This document shows positions 45,783-56,924 of a DNA stretch of 64,000 nucleotides, one piece after another; the stretch's first letter is position 1, and each line of letters begins with the position of its first letter. A program made the position numbers and the translations under genes. The stretch is taken from contig CM056587.1 of the NCBI GenBank assembly GCA_029721435.1, positions 11,863,167-11,927,166 of the forward strand, in the 5' to 3' direction. Origin of the DNA: Gymnothorax reevesii (Eukaryota; Chordata; Actinopteri; Anguilliformes; Muraenidae). The notes beneath the pieces were generated by a model. The model made no database searches. It was given only the letters and a program-made list of their open reading frames with translations, and had not been told where the DNA came from.

Positions 45783-48073
45783 GCCAACAAATGGTGTAAC
45801 TCACAGTCATCGGTCATTCACTTTCCCAGCCACAGCCATCCGCAGATATATGCCAGCACCATGCCAGTCCAGCCAAAAATTGTACCTTCTAAAATAGAAC
45901 AATAAGTGTCCTCAGTTCCCAAACTATACTTGTTGATAGAGGGAGTTGTGATAACACGGTGATAAACACATCCTGCCTCAACTCTTTTGGAATGTGTAGG
46001 CATCAAATTTAGAGTGAGTTGATATTGCCAAGATACAATGAAGTTGAAAATGTAAAACTTCATTGCATCTTGTACTGTCTTAAATTTACCGCATGTAAAG
46101 GATACTGCACAATTTTCCTGCTTTTGCATTTGCAAAGTTGCATTTTCATTTAATTGTGTTTTTGCAAGACAAGTCTTATTTTCAATAAATTTTCTATGAT
46201 AAGAACAGAAGGAATGCACAGAGGTCCCAAATGACAAAAGTAATGTTTCTCCTCACTGTAGCACATACTGTATCTTTTTGGTTGCAGTTTTCAAGGCAAG
46301 TTGGCAGTGTTTTGGTTTCCCTGTCTCTGGGACGACCAGTGACCCAACTAGAAGTCACTGAAACAAGTAACCTTGAAGTTGTTATTTTGCAAAGGATGCC
46401 AACTAATGATAAAAAGAGGAAAACAAGTAACATGCAGACACCACATGATTGTACCATTGAAAAACAAGTGAGAAGCTCACATTATGTTATTGACCCATTG
46501 TAGCGTGAGAAGGCGGAAAAACCATATTTGGAAGATATTTCCTGATATGAAGGTTAAAATTGGGTGAGAAAAGCAGATTGTCAGTTCTTCTTGCACAAAA
46601 AGAACTCGGCTTTATATTCATCAATATGCCTCAATAAAGCCTAATTTTCTGAAGAATCTGTCTCTCTCCAGTTGCTTGAGGATGGGGGAACCTCACAATA
46701 TGAAAATATTTCAGAATGAAAACCACGGCAGATGTCCTTTGCCACAATGATATGCGTGCCCTGAAGCCTTTGATATGCAAAAATGCACTGTACTGCAATT
46801 TTATTTTTTTTTATTGAGGGGACATGGAGTGGAAAATTGCGAGAGAAGGATTTTTTTTTTTAAATCTACTGAGCTCTGATTGGTGAAAATGTGAACACTT
46901 GGTAACTAAATATAACTTTTTGACAGTTAATTTAAAATACATGGGCAAGGGAAATGATAAGCCAAACCTGCATTGAGCAAAAAGGAAAAAAGTCACAAGT
47001 CACATGTTCACCCATGTAATTGGGGCCAAATTGATGCACTGCCTTTTTTCTTTCAGTCAGTAAGACATGTACCTTTTTGCAAATGTTTGCAGTAAAGCAG
47101 AGTTTTAATCCTACACATGGCACAGCTATAGCTATCTCAGGCACTGTGAAAAAGGAGCGTAAATAATGAAACATGGAATGGGTCGCATTAAGAAGAACAA
47201 ACAGCTGTCTGCAATAGTGATTGCAGTTGCAGTTGGAATGAAAACCAGCAAACACAGGGGGTCCCCAGGGGTGATGTGGAGAACAAGAAGTTTTGTCCAG
47301 TGCAGTGACCTGCCCCAGATAGCAAAAGACATTAATTCAATGTGGTTTTGGTCAGATTGGTTATTTTTGGTTGAGGTTGAACTCTTTCCACTCAGTGCTG
47401 CACCAGCAATAATAACGTGGTTTTGTGTGCTTGCGTGTATCCGAAAAGGTAACTTGGATTTGCATCTAATTATTTTTGTTCAATGTTCAACGTTACACTT
47501 GTTGGTTAGTTAATAGAAGTCATTACCGATCGATTTTTAATTGTATTTACGTGTGCTGATATACAATTGTGGTGACTCCGCAAGGACGACAATCTACAAA
47601 AAAATAAGAAACCTTTGCAGACTTAGCACCGATTATATTTGCCATCACTCAGCTGTGCATCGTACCGAACAACGCACTTTCTCTACATTCAGACTATAGA
47701 ATGGATTCTCATGGCTTATTGCTCGATGAGCCTCGCAAACTAATGTATGTAAATCTGTGCTGTGCTGTATAATTTCGTAGTGCAATGTATAACAAGGCTT
47801 TCAAAAATAAATAAGACTCTTGTCGATTCTACCTATCAGTCTGAGCAACTATTGCTGATTGGGAGAGGTAAACTGCAAGAGGTGTAGGTCATAAAGATAA
47901 TTCTCTCAGGTGCTTCCTCCACCAAAGCCAGGCAGGAAACCTTAAAAGAACAAAAGAAGAGGTGTTTGCTAAAATGTACAAAGGAAGTACAAAAGTGTAA
48001 TTTCTTTTGAATCTTTAATAAATAACTAAATGAATAATGGTCGGTTTTATTGTTTTCTTGTTAATAGAGCATT
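45783..48073. other. No gene recognised; one MITE fragment
   Basis: At 47312-47420, GCCCCAGATAGCAAAA followed by TTCAATGTGGTTTTGGTCAG is an inverted-orientation relative of the repeat at 49425-49655. A 139-codon minus ORF (45818-46237) and overlapping ORFs on both strands at 46194-46503 have no known domain. Confidence 0.45.
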
Positions 48074-48295
48074 CAGTAAAGCAGCTGTTCTCAACCTCGG
48101 TGTTACAGTCCTGTGTCCTTGTCTTCCCCTAAACCTACTGTCTGTAGTTTTGGTTCCTGTCTGTGCAGTGCATGTTGTTCACTGACTTCCCTCGCATTCA
48201 CTCACGCAATCAACATTCCTTTCAACTATCCAAATACTGATTCCAGCCTCAGTTCTGCCTGCACTCCCACCATTATACTGACTAACACCCTCAAC

Positions 48296-48497
48296 CAGGG
48301 GTGTCAAACTGACCGGTAAACGGGCCAAGAGGCTGCAGGTCTTCAATCCTACCAAGCAGAAGCTCACCTGAAAGCACTGATTTAATCAACTGATCTAGGC
48401 CTGCACAACTGATTAGTTGTATCAGGTGCGCTTCTGCATTGTTGGAGTGAAAACGTGCAGCCTCTTGGCCCGTTTACAGGTCAGGTTGACACCCCTG
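48296..48497. mobile_element. hAT MITE with perfect 8-bp target duplication
   Basis: The terminal inverted repeats begin CAGGGGTGTCAA(A/C)CTGACC on both sides and extend about 40 bp (shared AAACGGGCCAAGAGGCTGCA). The octamer CCCTCAAC occurs directly on both sides (48288-48295 and 48498-48505), a perfect target-site duplication. CAGGGGTGTCAA is a classical vertebrate hAT end. At 202 bp it is non-autonomous and lies inside the larger hAT-like element, so it inserted later. Confidence 0.85.
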
Positions 48498-48644
48498 CCC
48501 TCAACTGTTTCTTCCCCTTTATAACCCTGCTTTGTCCTCTGTTGTGTGCCAGTTTGTTGTAGATTCTGTTTAAAGAAAGTCTTGTGTGTTCAGCTCCTTA
48601 ACCTTGGTTAAGTTGTTTCTGCCCAGCTCCTGCCCTGCCCTGCT

Positions 48645-48788
48645 CCAGCCCTGCCCGCCTACCCTGACCTGCCCAGCTCCTCTCCTGCCCGCCTACCCTG
48701 ACCTGCTCAGGTCCTGCCCTGCCCGCCTACCCTGACCTGCTCAGGTCCTGCCCTGCCCGCCTACCCTGACCTGCTCAGGTCCTGCCTG
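48645..48788 (+). repeat. 34-bp minisatellite, four units
   Basis: GCCCGCCTACCCTGACCTGC recurs at 48653, 48687, 48721 and 48755, exactly 34 bp apart. The last two units are nearly identical. Confidence 0.9.
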
Positions 48789-49095
48789 CTTCCCCGTCCA
48801 GCACTGGACTCATCTGCCTGCTCAGTCCTTTTGTTGTCCTTCAATCAACGCTCTACTGAGCTTTTTCCTGCATATCTGCCTCTGAGTGGTGCGTTTGGGG
48901 TCAAGCCTCCTTGAACTGTGATACTTGGTTTCTTAAAAAAAAAAAAGGAAATCGCCAATCTACAAGCTCACAACACATATGGGTATTGACCAATGAAATC
49001 ATTATAATCAAGTATGGGGTCCCCCAAAACATGTCCCTGTAAAGTGGGGTCCTGGTATAAAAAGGTTGAGATCCACTGCAGTATAGCATACTTAA

Positions 49096-49382
49096 TGGAC
49101 CATTTCAGCATTTTAACTATTGCCTCCAGGTTTTTAATATGCCTCATTTAAAAAATAATCATTTTATTCTGTTTGGTGTTAAAGTTCTGTGGGGGTTGCT
49201 CCAAACTTGTCTATTAGTCACATCACCGCCATTCAGGCATATAGCAGTGATATCCTTGACTACTAGACTACTTTGGCATGCTCCTTGTTGAACTATTCCA
49301 TAAATAGAGTAATAAAGTTATTTTTTAAATGAGGCATATTAAAAACATACTGAGGAGGGTTGAAAAGCATTGAAATGGCCCT
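49096..49382. mobile_element. TTAA-flanked MITE
   Basis: Left arm TGGACCATTTCAGCATTTTA and right arm, reverse-complemented AGGGCCATTTCAATGCTTTT, continue into a matching inner block TTTTTAATATGCCTCATTTA on both sides, so the inverted repeats are about 70 bp. TTAA is present on both flanks (49092-49095, 49383-49386). TTAA targets point to piggyBac- or Kolobok-type mobilisation. It begins only 9 bp after the target duplication of the hAT element before it. Confidence 0.75.
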
Positions 49383-49424
49383 TTAATAAAAACATTGTTT
49401 CTATATACAATGCAGTGCCTATAG

Positions 49425-49655
49425 TTGAATCAATGTTGATGCAAATATACATTCTCTCAATGTTGATCATATCATAGTTGAATCAAGGTTCAATTCATTG
49501 TTAGAAGTGATTGGAAATTCAACGTTATTTCCATGTTGATCCTAGCGAGCACTTTCAATTTTTTTTTTTCAATATCTGACATCAATGTTGATTGCAATCT
49601 TCAGCCAGACAATATCACAATGTTGATTCAATCACTTTTTGCTATCTGGGGCTCC
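49425..49655 (-). repeat. Repeat with CAATGTTGAT words
   Basis: CAATGTTGAT or close variants occur five to six times in 230 bp, ending TTTTGCTATCTGGGGC (49637-49652). The reverse complement of that end is found at 47312-47327. This is a known style of fish non-autonomous element. Short ORFs are shadows. Confidence 0.5.
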
Positions 49656-52600
49656 ATCGAGTCAGGAAAGAAGATACCAGGGCATGTGATTCCTCACATG
49701 ACGACTATTCCTCACTTCTTTCCCACAATGCAGTTGCACTTCCAATGACACAGTGCTTATGCTATCAGAGTATGATGCAGTCAGTGTACAATCTGCTTGT
49801 ATGGCTGTTGTTGGGGCCAAAATTACTTATTACAGTCATGTTATCACTTTTATGAATAACTAAGGAGAATAACGAATGACTATTAAAATTTAGTAGTGTT
49901 AACAACTACTATAGAGCAAACCTCACAATAACAATCAGGGTCAAATTTTTCTCCATGGCGTACAAGGAACCGAGACAGAGCAAAACTGCGCTTCAGTGAA
50001 CTAAAATATCACGATTGTTATGCTTCTTACTTTTTTAGAATAGCATATCTTTATATTTTAGGTATTTAGAATTGATAGCTAGCAGTCTATAAGAGAAAAG
50101 GATGTAACTTCATTAATTACACCAGCACTGGGTGAAAATAGCACATTTTCCAACACGTCCCCTATCAGGATGCAGCATTTTATTTAAAGGGCTGGAGTTA
50201 TAGTCGGGAACAGAATGCAATGAATGTTGCGCATTCCCAAATTGTTTTGCATTCTATTACCCTTTTGACCTGTGAGAGGCAGGTTTGCGGTTCTCAAACT
50301 ATGCACTGCAGACCAGCACTGGGAGAGTGGTTGGAGGGCTGCAAGCTGGTTTCCATAAAATTAATGCGCTCAAATTCTGAGTTCATTTCTCCAGATAATT
50401 TGAAATCCCATCTTCACAACAATAATTTTACTAGTGCAAAAAGCTACGTTACCATGCAGCTTTAAAGTTTTTTGGGGCAGCCACAATTTGAACTAAAGCC
50501 AAATTATCAGTTTGTAGGGTCATACCTGTGTTTGAAAGGTCTTTATTTGATGCACATTAGTTGCAAGGTTGTTCTCCATCATTGCTGGTGGTTACTGTTG
50601 TTTCATTGAAATAAATGTATAGATGTTATTGTTTGGAGCAGGTCATGTGTAATGCAAAAACTAACTTCCTCAAGCTGTGGAATGAGGTGTGCTAGGTTGC
50701 TGCACATCATCTGTGTTGTCATGATAATCACGAGCTGTGACAAACCGATCATCTCTGTATCTTAGTTAAGTTTGCTTCTATGCCTGGCCATGTATACCAA
50801 AAAAAGGTACCTGCATGTAATCTCTACTGACTCCACTGTCAATAATGGATTACACAGGGTATGTTAAAAAATAAACAGAAGAGAAATCAAAACATAAAAC
50901 TTTGCAGGGGATTTCAAGGCATAATGTTGTCAGTTAGATGTCAAGATATGAATGTCACGTAGCCACTAAAACCATGATTGTGAAGACCTTAACTATCTCT
51001 CTGATAACCGATTAGCATCCACAAGGTATCCTCCGTTGAGACAGTGCCCCTTTCATTTGATTGTGGATGGATGTAGGTTCCATTCAAAGGACCTGCTGTC
51101 ATTGTCTTTCTATTAGTGTCTAATTCAGCCAGAGCAGCGGTTCTGGCAATTTGACAAAAACTGAGAGAGATCAGCATTGTTGTTTGTGTATTTGACTCAA
51201 AATAAATAAATTAGTTCTAAAATGAAGCCCAAAATCACAGGTGTTTAAAAGAGGGGGGAAAGTATGTTGAATAGACTCCCACGTCTTTGTCGCACCTTCT
51301 GTGGAGTCTGCTTACTTTGACCAGGTCCAAGCACAGTCCTGTGAGATCTTCATTCATCCGCGCTGCCTAGCACATAGGCTTTAAAATGCCAGCTAGTCAC
51401 CATTGAGCCCAGTTGTACTGTGAGATGGTTGTTTGATAATTATGGCTTTAACAGGGTTGAATCTAATGTTTTTCATACACCGGCGAGGTGCATTCCTGAG
51501 GCGTGCTAGGCAATTAAAGGCAATGCAAGGAATTATAAATTGTGTAACTGAATAAATAAGACAGTGAATTGTCATTTTATTTCACTGCAGTGCTATAATC
51601 CAAAGAGGCAAGACAAAACACACAAAAGAGAGAAGGCAGTAAAGTACAGAATCAAACTTTGAAGGACGCCCATCTTAACCGCATCGCACAGATGCCAAAC
51701 CTGGACAGGCGTCCCCCATTTGTGCGTGCTATCCAGGGTTGTAAAACACAAGGAATGTTGGAAGAATTTAATGGAAAATCTGAGTAATTGGAATTTATAC
51801 TTACAACAATGTTTTCATAAAATTGCAGTACATCTTTCAGTTTATATGGAATGGGCCTATTTGAGCGGTAGAGTCAGATATTTTTGAACGCAGTTCAGAG
51901 GAGGGGAAAAAAAAGGGTTATTAACTGTGTCCTGACAGCGCTGCCAAATCCCAGCCAGATATGATCGACTAGGAAGGTTATCAAACCTTTATAATTGCAT
52001 TTGTTTTTACGTCGGATTACTTTGTTTCACATCAAAAGAAAGCTGAGAATCTTCGCTTTCCCAACGGTGACCTGACATTGAAATGTTTATTATCAGAATA
52101 GTCAGACATCACATCATTTTCTATTAAAATCCTTTGCTTACAATCACTTGCGCTCGGCAAATGTTGTGTATGCATTGCAACCTATTTAGTTTACCTCATC
52201 GCGCAAGAAAACATTGATGAAAATGACAGAAAGTGACACCAAAGTGGTGTCTGTTCTAGATTCACAAAAAATTGTGAAGTTGTCCAGAAGAGTTTTCTAG
52301 AGGAGATGTTTTGGAATGAAGTGATATGTCATCAGATGTACAGCCCACAACATCAATCACTCACCCATAAAACACTGTAATGACTTTTTCTGTGTATAAA
52401 TAGACAGGGATAATGAGCTACAGCTGAGGAATGGGAGCACGGCATGTGACGGAAGAGGGCAATAAAATGAGACCATAATATAATAACAAGGATAAATAAA
52501 TCAAAGGAAGACATGAGTGGTTTCGTCCCATGGTCTTAAGAGGAAGCAGGAGACACAAAGTAGAAGCAGGGCATGGGGAGGGGGTGAAATATAAGTAAAT

Positions 52601-52829
52601 AGTATATTAAACTTCAATAAATACAATACACGCTATGATTTTTAAATCAATAAATACATTGAATAATCGCAATGTACTATATTCATGAGTATTGTAAGTT
52701 AGGCAGTCTATTGATGAGACAAGATGTTAGCTAGGGTAAACATTATGAAAAGTATTTTCTGGTTAGCGACACTTGCAATGTGCAAGCGTGTCACACACAG
52801 TGACAGCATGTCAGTGACAGCATGTCACT
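49656..52829. other. No gene recognised
   Basis: Near 50278, TTTGCGGTTCTCAAACTATG with GCAGACCAGCACTGG resembles a worn hAT end, without partner. The stretches at 50985-51180 and 51400-51545 are complex and free of repeat signs, so they are only candidates for conserved non-coding DNA. Confidence 0.4.
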
Positions 52830-53490
52830 GTGCAACCCCTTTTTCAAGAAAGTTGGGATGTTTCTAAAATGTAAATAAATATAAAATGCAATGATTTGCG
52901 AATCATTTAAACTCCATACTTAATTGAAAATAATATGAAAATGACATATTAGACATTAAAATTGAGAAATTTTGTGGTTTCATAAGCTCACTTTAGATTT
53001 GATGTCAGCAGCACTTTTGAAAAAATTTGGGACAGGCGCATGTCTGCCACTGTGGTGAATCACCTCTTCTTTTTACAACACCATGTGAGCTTTTGGGACC
53101 AGAGGAGACCACCTACCATAATGTTGAAAGCAAAGTGCTTTTACATTTTTGCTGCATGTATGCTCAACACTTTGCGATATCCTTTGTTATTTCTTTTTTG
53201 TTTTGTTACATAAAGCGCCTATGGTTTCAGTTCTGGACAGCAGGCAAGCCAGTTTAGAACCCAGACTTTTCTATTATGGAGAAATGTTGTTGTAATACGT
53301 GTAGAATGAAATTTGAAATCATCTTGCAGAAAGAAGCAAAGCACGTTGTCTGGATGGCATCATACGTTGTTCCATAACCTGTATATATATCAGCATTAAT
53401 GATGTTCTTGCAGTTGTGCAAGATACTCATCCCATGTGCACTAATGCTACCTCACACCATCACAGATGCTAGCTTTTGAACTGTGAGAGC
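52830..53490 (-). mobile_element. Degenerate Tc1-like element (family A), 3' half with terminal repeat
   Basis: The left end has TTCAAGAAAGTTGGGATGTT, AAAATGTAAATAAATATAAA and TGCAATGATTTGCGAATCAT, the family's terminal inverted-repeat region. It is followed by a second 'AAAAAATTTGGGACAGGCGC' block, and then coding remnants in minus orientation, such as ATCTTGCAGAAAGAAGCA, GTGCAAGATACTCATCCCAT and ATCACAGATGCTAGCTTTTG. It breaks off near 53490, before the first catalytic region. No frame survives. Confidence 0.7.
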
Positions 53491-54726
53491 CCTGCATAAC
53501 AGGTTCACTGGTACAGGTAACTTTTGGAGAAAAAGGGTAAGGAAAAATTAATCACTAAGGGTTAAGGGGTATATCATAGTAGAGAAAACATATCTCACAT
53601 CTCATTTATGTCTCGGGAATATACTTATTCCAATCAGATGGCATTTATTCATTTCTTTCTTTATATTTCACACTGGATTCCCGGAAGGTACACAGTGTGA
53701 GATATTTTGTCTGAGTGCATTCCTGAGTAAGTACTAAAAACAAACCGCGCCAGGGAGGCTAATACCACAGTTTCAGACGAGCACAAAAAGGCAAATTCTT
53801 TGAGTGTTGTAAAGTATTAAGCAGAACAATGATCTAAGAGCCCCTCGCATTTCTGCTGAACCGCAAGAGGTGCATCCAGCAACTTGCATGCGGAGAGACA
53901 TTATTGAACATACCTGTGGTTTGTGAGGACACAAGCCTCCCCGTGCTCTGTGATGCACATTCTCCTCCCTGCAGTCTGACTCATACCTGCAACACTAATC
54001 CCCTCCAAAGGTAAACAATTGCTGTAATGAATGCAGCAATTTAACTTCTTTTTTTTTTTTTATCTACTATTGATGTAACTCCAGAAACCGTGAGATTGTT
54101 ATGACCCCAGTCAACCTGTTCAAAAATTATGTCCCACATAAACAATCAGGAATAAAAAGCTGGTGCCAGTATCAATAGTTGGTTCCAAACTGTGCTTCTA
54201 ATCTTTGTTTACATGTCTATTTCTCATGTCATTTCAAAATAATATACAGTATGGCTGCCATATAGGTCATGTACTTATCAATGTTTTGTGAATCACTTAG
54301 CTTTGTGCCATCCAGTGCAATGTTTTGTTTTGCCTTAATTGTGCATATTTATCTCACAAGTCAAGTCAGCACTCGCCAGTTCCTCCCGCTCTCTTATAAC
54401 ACTTACAATCCGCGAGAAACACATAAAGATGTCACTTCCACTCATAAAATAATACAAAATAATTTCAGTAGTGAATAAACATGTGAATTCTCCGCAATAT
54501 TATCATATTGTGACTAACCAGTAAGTTAATATCTCTACTTGAAACGGTGTTTTAGAGAAAAAGTCAGTCATTTCCCTCTCTAGTTCCGCAACAATGGAAT
54601 CTGCTCATTATCCATCTTTATGTGCATACCTCATGTTTATTGATCTTTAGAAAAGCTAGACTATTGAGCAGAATGCATTGCAGAGACAATCAACACTGAA
54701 ATAAAGGTTCGCACGGGACAGATTTT
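53491..54726. other. No gene recognised
   Basis: Nothing beyond short ORFs and a T-run near 54050. Confidence 0.5.
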
Positions 54727-54752
54727 TCAGCACCGCACCCGCCCGCTCTTGC

Positions 54753-54969
54753 AAGGATCTATCCCACGTCCGCCTGCCCTTGTAAGGATCGATCCTATGA
54801 CCGCCCATTCTCATAAGGATCTATCCCGCACCCGCGCGCTCTTGGAAGGATGTATCCCACGCCTGCCTGCTCGCATAAGGATCTATCCCACGCCTGCCTG
54901 CTCGCATAAGGATCTATCCCATACCAACCCACTTTCGTGAGGGTCGATGCCAGGCCTGCTCACTCTCAC
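54753..54969 (+). repeat. 31-bp minisatellite, seven units
   Basis: AAGGATCTATCCCACGCCTG followed by CCTGCTCGCAT is the clearest unit. Starts lie at 54753, 54784, 54815, 54846, 54877 and 54908 (exact 31-bp spacing), then a worn last unit, with a partial one before 54753. As 31 is not a multiple of three, the overlapping ORFs are not genes. Confidence 0.9.
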
Positions 54970-55400
54970 AAAAATATGCAGTATTTGGTTTTGCGTCTTG
55001 CCCACATTAAATTGCTCAGAGTTGCGGCTCGGCTACAAAAAAAGCCAATCTCCTGTTTCCTTTTAAGCTGCCTAGATGCCAACTTAAAAAAGGAAAGGAT
55101 GATTTCTTGTACAAAACATTCACCAAATAACAAATTGAAAATAGCGATGACATTATATATACAAACGTGCTGCATAGATCTGCTTGCAAAGAAAAAAGTC
55201 CCAATTTTGGTTAAACATCAATAAATTTAGCCGACAAAAGTTTGAAGTCATAGTAGCTTTTTTTGTGGACGAACAATTGAATTCCTTATGTTTTAAAGTT
55301 AGACTCTAACTACCCAGCTAACAAAGGTGACCTGTTACTGATGAATGCTTAACAAACGCATATTAATGCCTAAGGTACACTGCAAACCCTGTCAATGTAG

Positions 55401-55850
55401 CTAGAGGTAGCTTGAATCTTGAACTTCTTCTGTGAAGATAAACATGGCTCCTATCTAAGTGGCTACATTGGCCATTTAAGCTAAAAACACGGTGGAAATA
55501 CGTATATACGAGTCAAATTTGAATTTTGGGGCTTATGGATACTTGGATTATGCGCACAAGCAGTAATCTAGGTACAGTCGGCGAAAAGGGCAAATGCGCT
55601 GTTCAGTCAGTGAATACAAACATTCAAAACTGCAGCGCATTTCTCCAGTTGGAGATGTTTGGGGCCGTTGCAGTGTTTTTGCCCTCATTGGCCACTGTAG
55701 CTGGAGGTCTTGACTCTTAAACTTCTTTTGTGAAGAAGACAGGGCTTCTAGCTAAGTGGCTACATTGGACATTTAGGCTAAAAACATGGTTAAAAGACGT
55801 CTTTATGAGCCAAATTTGAACGAGGGGGCTTACGGACACCTGTGTATGTT
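55401..55850 (+). repeat. About 300-bp tandem duplication of a 150-bp segment
   Basis: The segment at about 55401-55550 (CTAGAGGTAG, AACTTCTTCTGTGAAGA, CTAAGTGGCTACATTGGCCA, GCTAAAAACA) is repeated at about 55701-55850 (CTGGAGGTCT, AACTTCTTTTGTGAAGA, CTAAGTGGCTACATTGGACA, GCTAAAAACA) with 297-300 bp offset. The sequences between are not similar. Family unknown. Confidence 0.7.
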
Positions 55851-56584
55851 TATAGCGGTTCTGACAATGAAGATTCGTAATGGTGAATTTGATTTAAAAT
55901 CAAATTAGTTAAGTTTTATTAGAATAAGCAGTATGTCCATTCTGCTTCTAATTAAACAACAAGAGGCTCTGAATAATCAACAAAACTGACTTCGGAAGAT
56001 TTTTTTTCCTGAATGCCCTTTTCCTGAAGGGTCCTGGTCCTCTCCCTCAAGTTTGATGCATGCATAGGTGGCTGTGGTGAACAGCCTGTGACACACAGCT
56101 TTAAGCACAATGTAATTTATGAGAGGGCGGCTCCTTCTCTCTTATTCCAGGGAGGGAAAACATTCACATTAAAAACACTCCTGCCGTGCGATTAAGGAAG
56201 GTTTACAAAGACTTTATTAGCTGCACATTAAATGACTGCTGGGAGCACTGTTTTAATTCTATGTTCATTTTTAGTAATGTCAGGTCACCAACTTTGAAGT
56301 AAAGTCAGCAATAAATTTGTCTCACGCTGAGGCACTCAAGCTTCAGGGAAACTGAATTCTACTTGGCTGTTAAGTATCACATTGGAAAGTTGCTTGGTTA
56401 TTTGACACATGTACTTTGTGAGATGGATGTGTATATTTTATTTTAGGATAAAAACTAATGTTGGGAAGTTTGGAATCATTTGCGATTTTCACATGCTGTA
56501 TGCAAGCAATTTTGGGCTGGAGCAATAAAATGACATAAAAAATTAATCTAAACTCTGTCTGCACTTTCTGGAAAGGAAATTATA
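55851..56584. other. No gene recognised; candidate conserved non-coding DNA
   Basis: The part at 56040-56290 is complex, without repeat signs, and contains AATTTATGAGAGGGCGGCTC and TTAGCTGCACATTAAATGAC. Conservation cannot be judged here. Confidence 0.35.
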
Positions 56585-56770
56585 AAATATGAAGTGGCCT
56601 GCGCAGTCACCTTATTTAAACCCCAAAGACCTGTTGTGGCATCATTCAGGTCGTGTGCACAGCTTCAAGGACACACCCATGCAAATATTGCTGCCTACCT
56701 GGAAATCCACCAAGAAAATTAAGATCCCTAAAGCCAAAAATGTGCAAAGCAGTGATTAAAGTTTACCCTA
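56585..56770 (+). mobile_element. Tc1-like C-terminal fragment
   Basis: Reads MKWPAQSPYLNPKDLLWH from 56590, matching the 'WPxxSPDLNPIExLW' motif around the third catalytic residue of Tc1 transposases, with Lys-Asp in place of Ile-Glu. It is followed by degraded coding text. It lies directly before another Tc1 (56925). Fragment only. Confidence 0.55.
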
Positions 56771-56924
56771 AATTATTTTTTCAGGGATCACTATGTTTAA
56801 GTATTTCATAATTCACAAACTTTTTTGCCCCACAAATACGAGAAGTACAAAGTAAAATGCATTTTGGTCTTTGTTTAAAAAAACTTCGACTCAAAAAACA
56901 CCTTAATAAATAAAACCTTAAGAG

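Larger units (their letters stand above)
48082..49078. mobile_element. hAT-like element, composite, with target duplication
   Basis: The left end CAGCTGTTCTCAACCT and the right end, reverse-complemented CAGTGGATCTCAACCTTTTT, match the common hAT terminus 'cag(t/c)ggttctcaacc'. The flanking octamers CAGTAAAG (48074-48081) and CAGTATAG (49079-49086) agree at seven of eight positions. The 997-bp interior lacks a transposase but holds a second hAT MITE (48296-48497), a 34-bp minisatellite (48645-48788), and a CT-rich region ending GCATATCTGCCTCTGAGTGG of a type frequent in fish repeats. Confidence 0.7.

Noticed and set aside
45818..46237. 139-codon minus ORF
   Set aside because: No motif, no compositional bias, no splice context; probably chance, although an unrecognised exon cannot be excluded.
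41791..54969. CRISPR-like arrays from the regular 31-39-bp repeats
   Set aside because: These are head-to-tail minisatellites with no unique spacers and no cas genes, in eukaryotic DNA.
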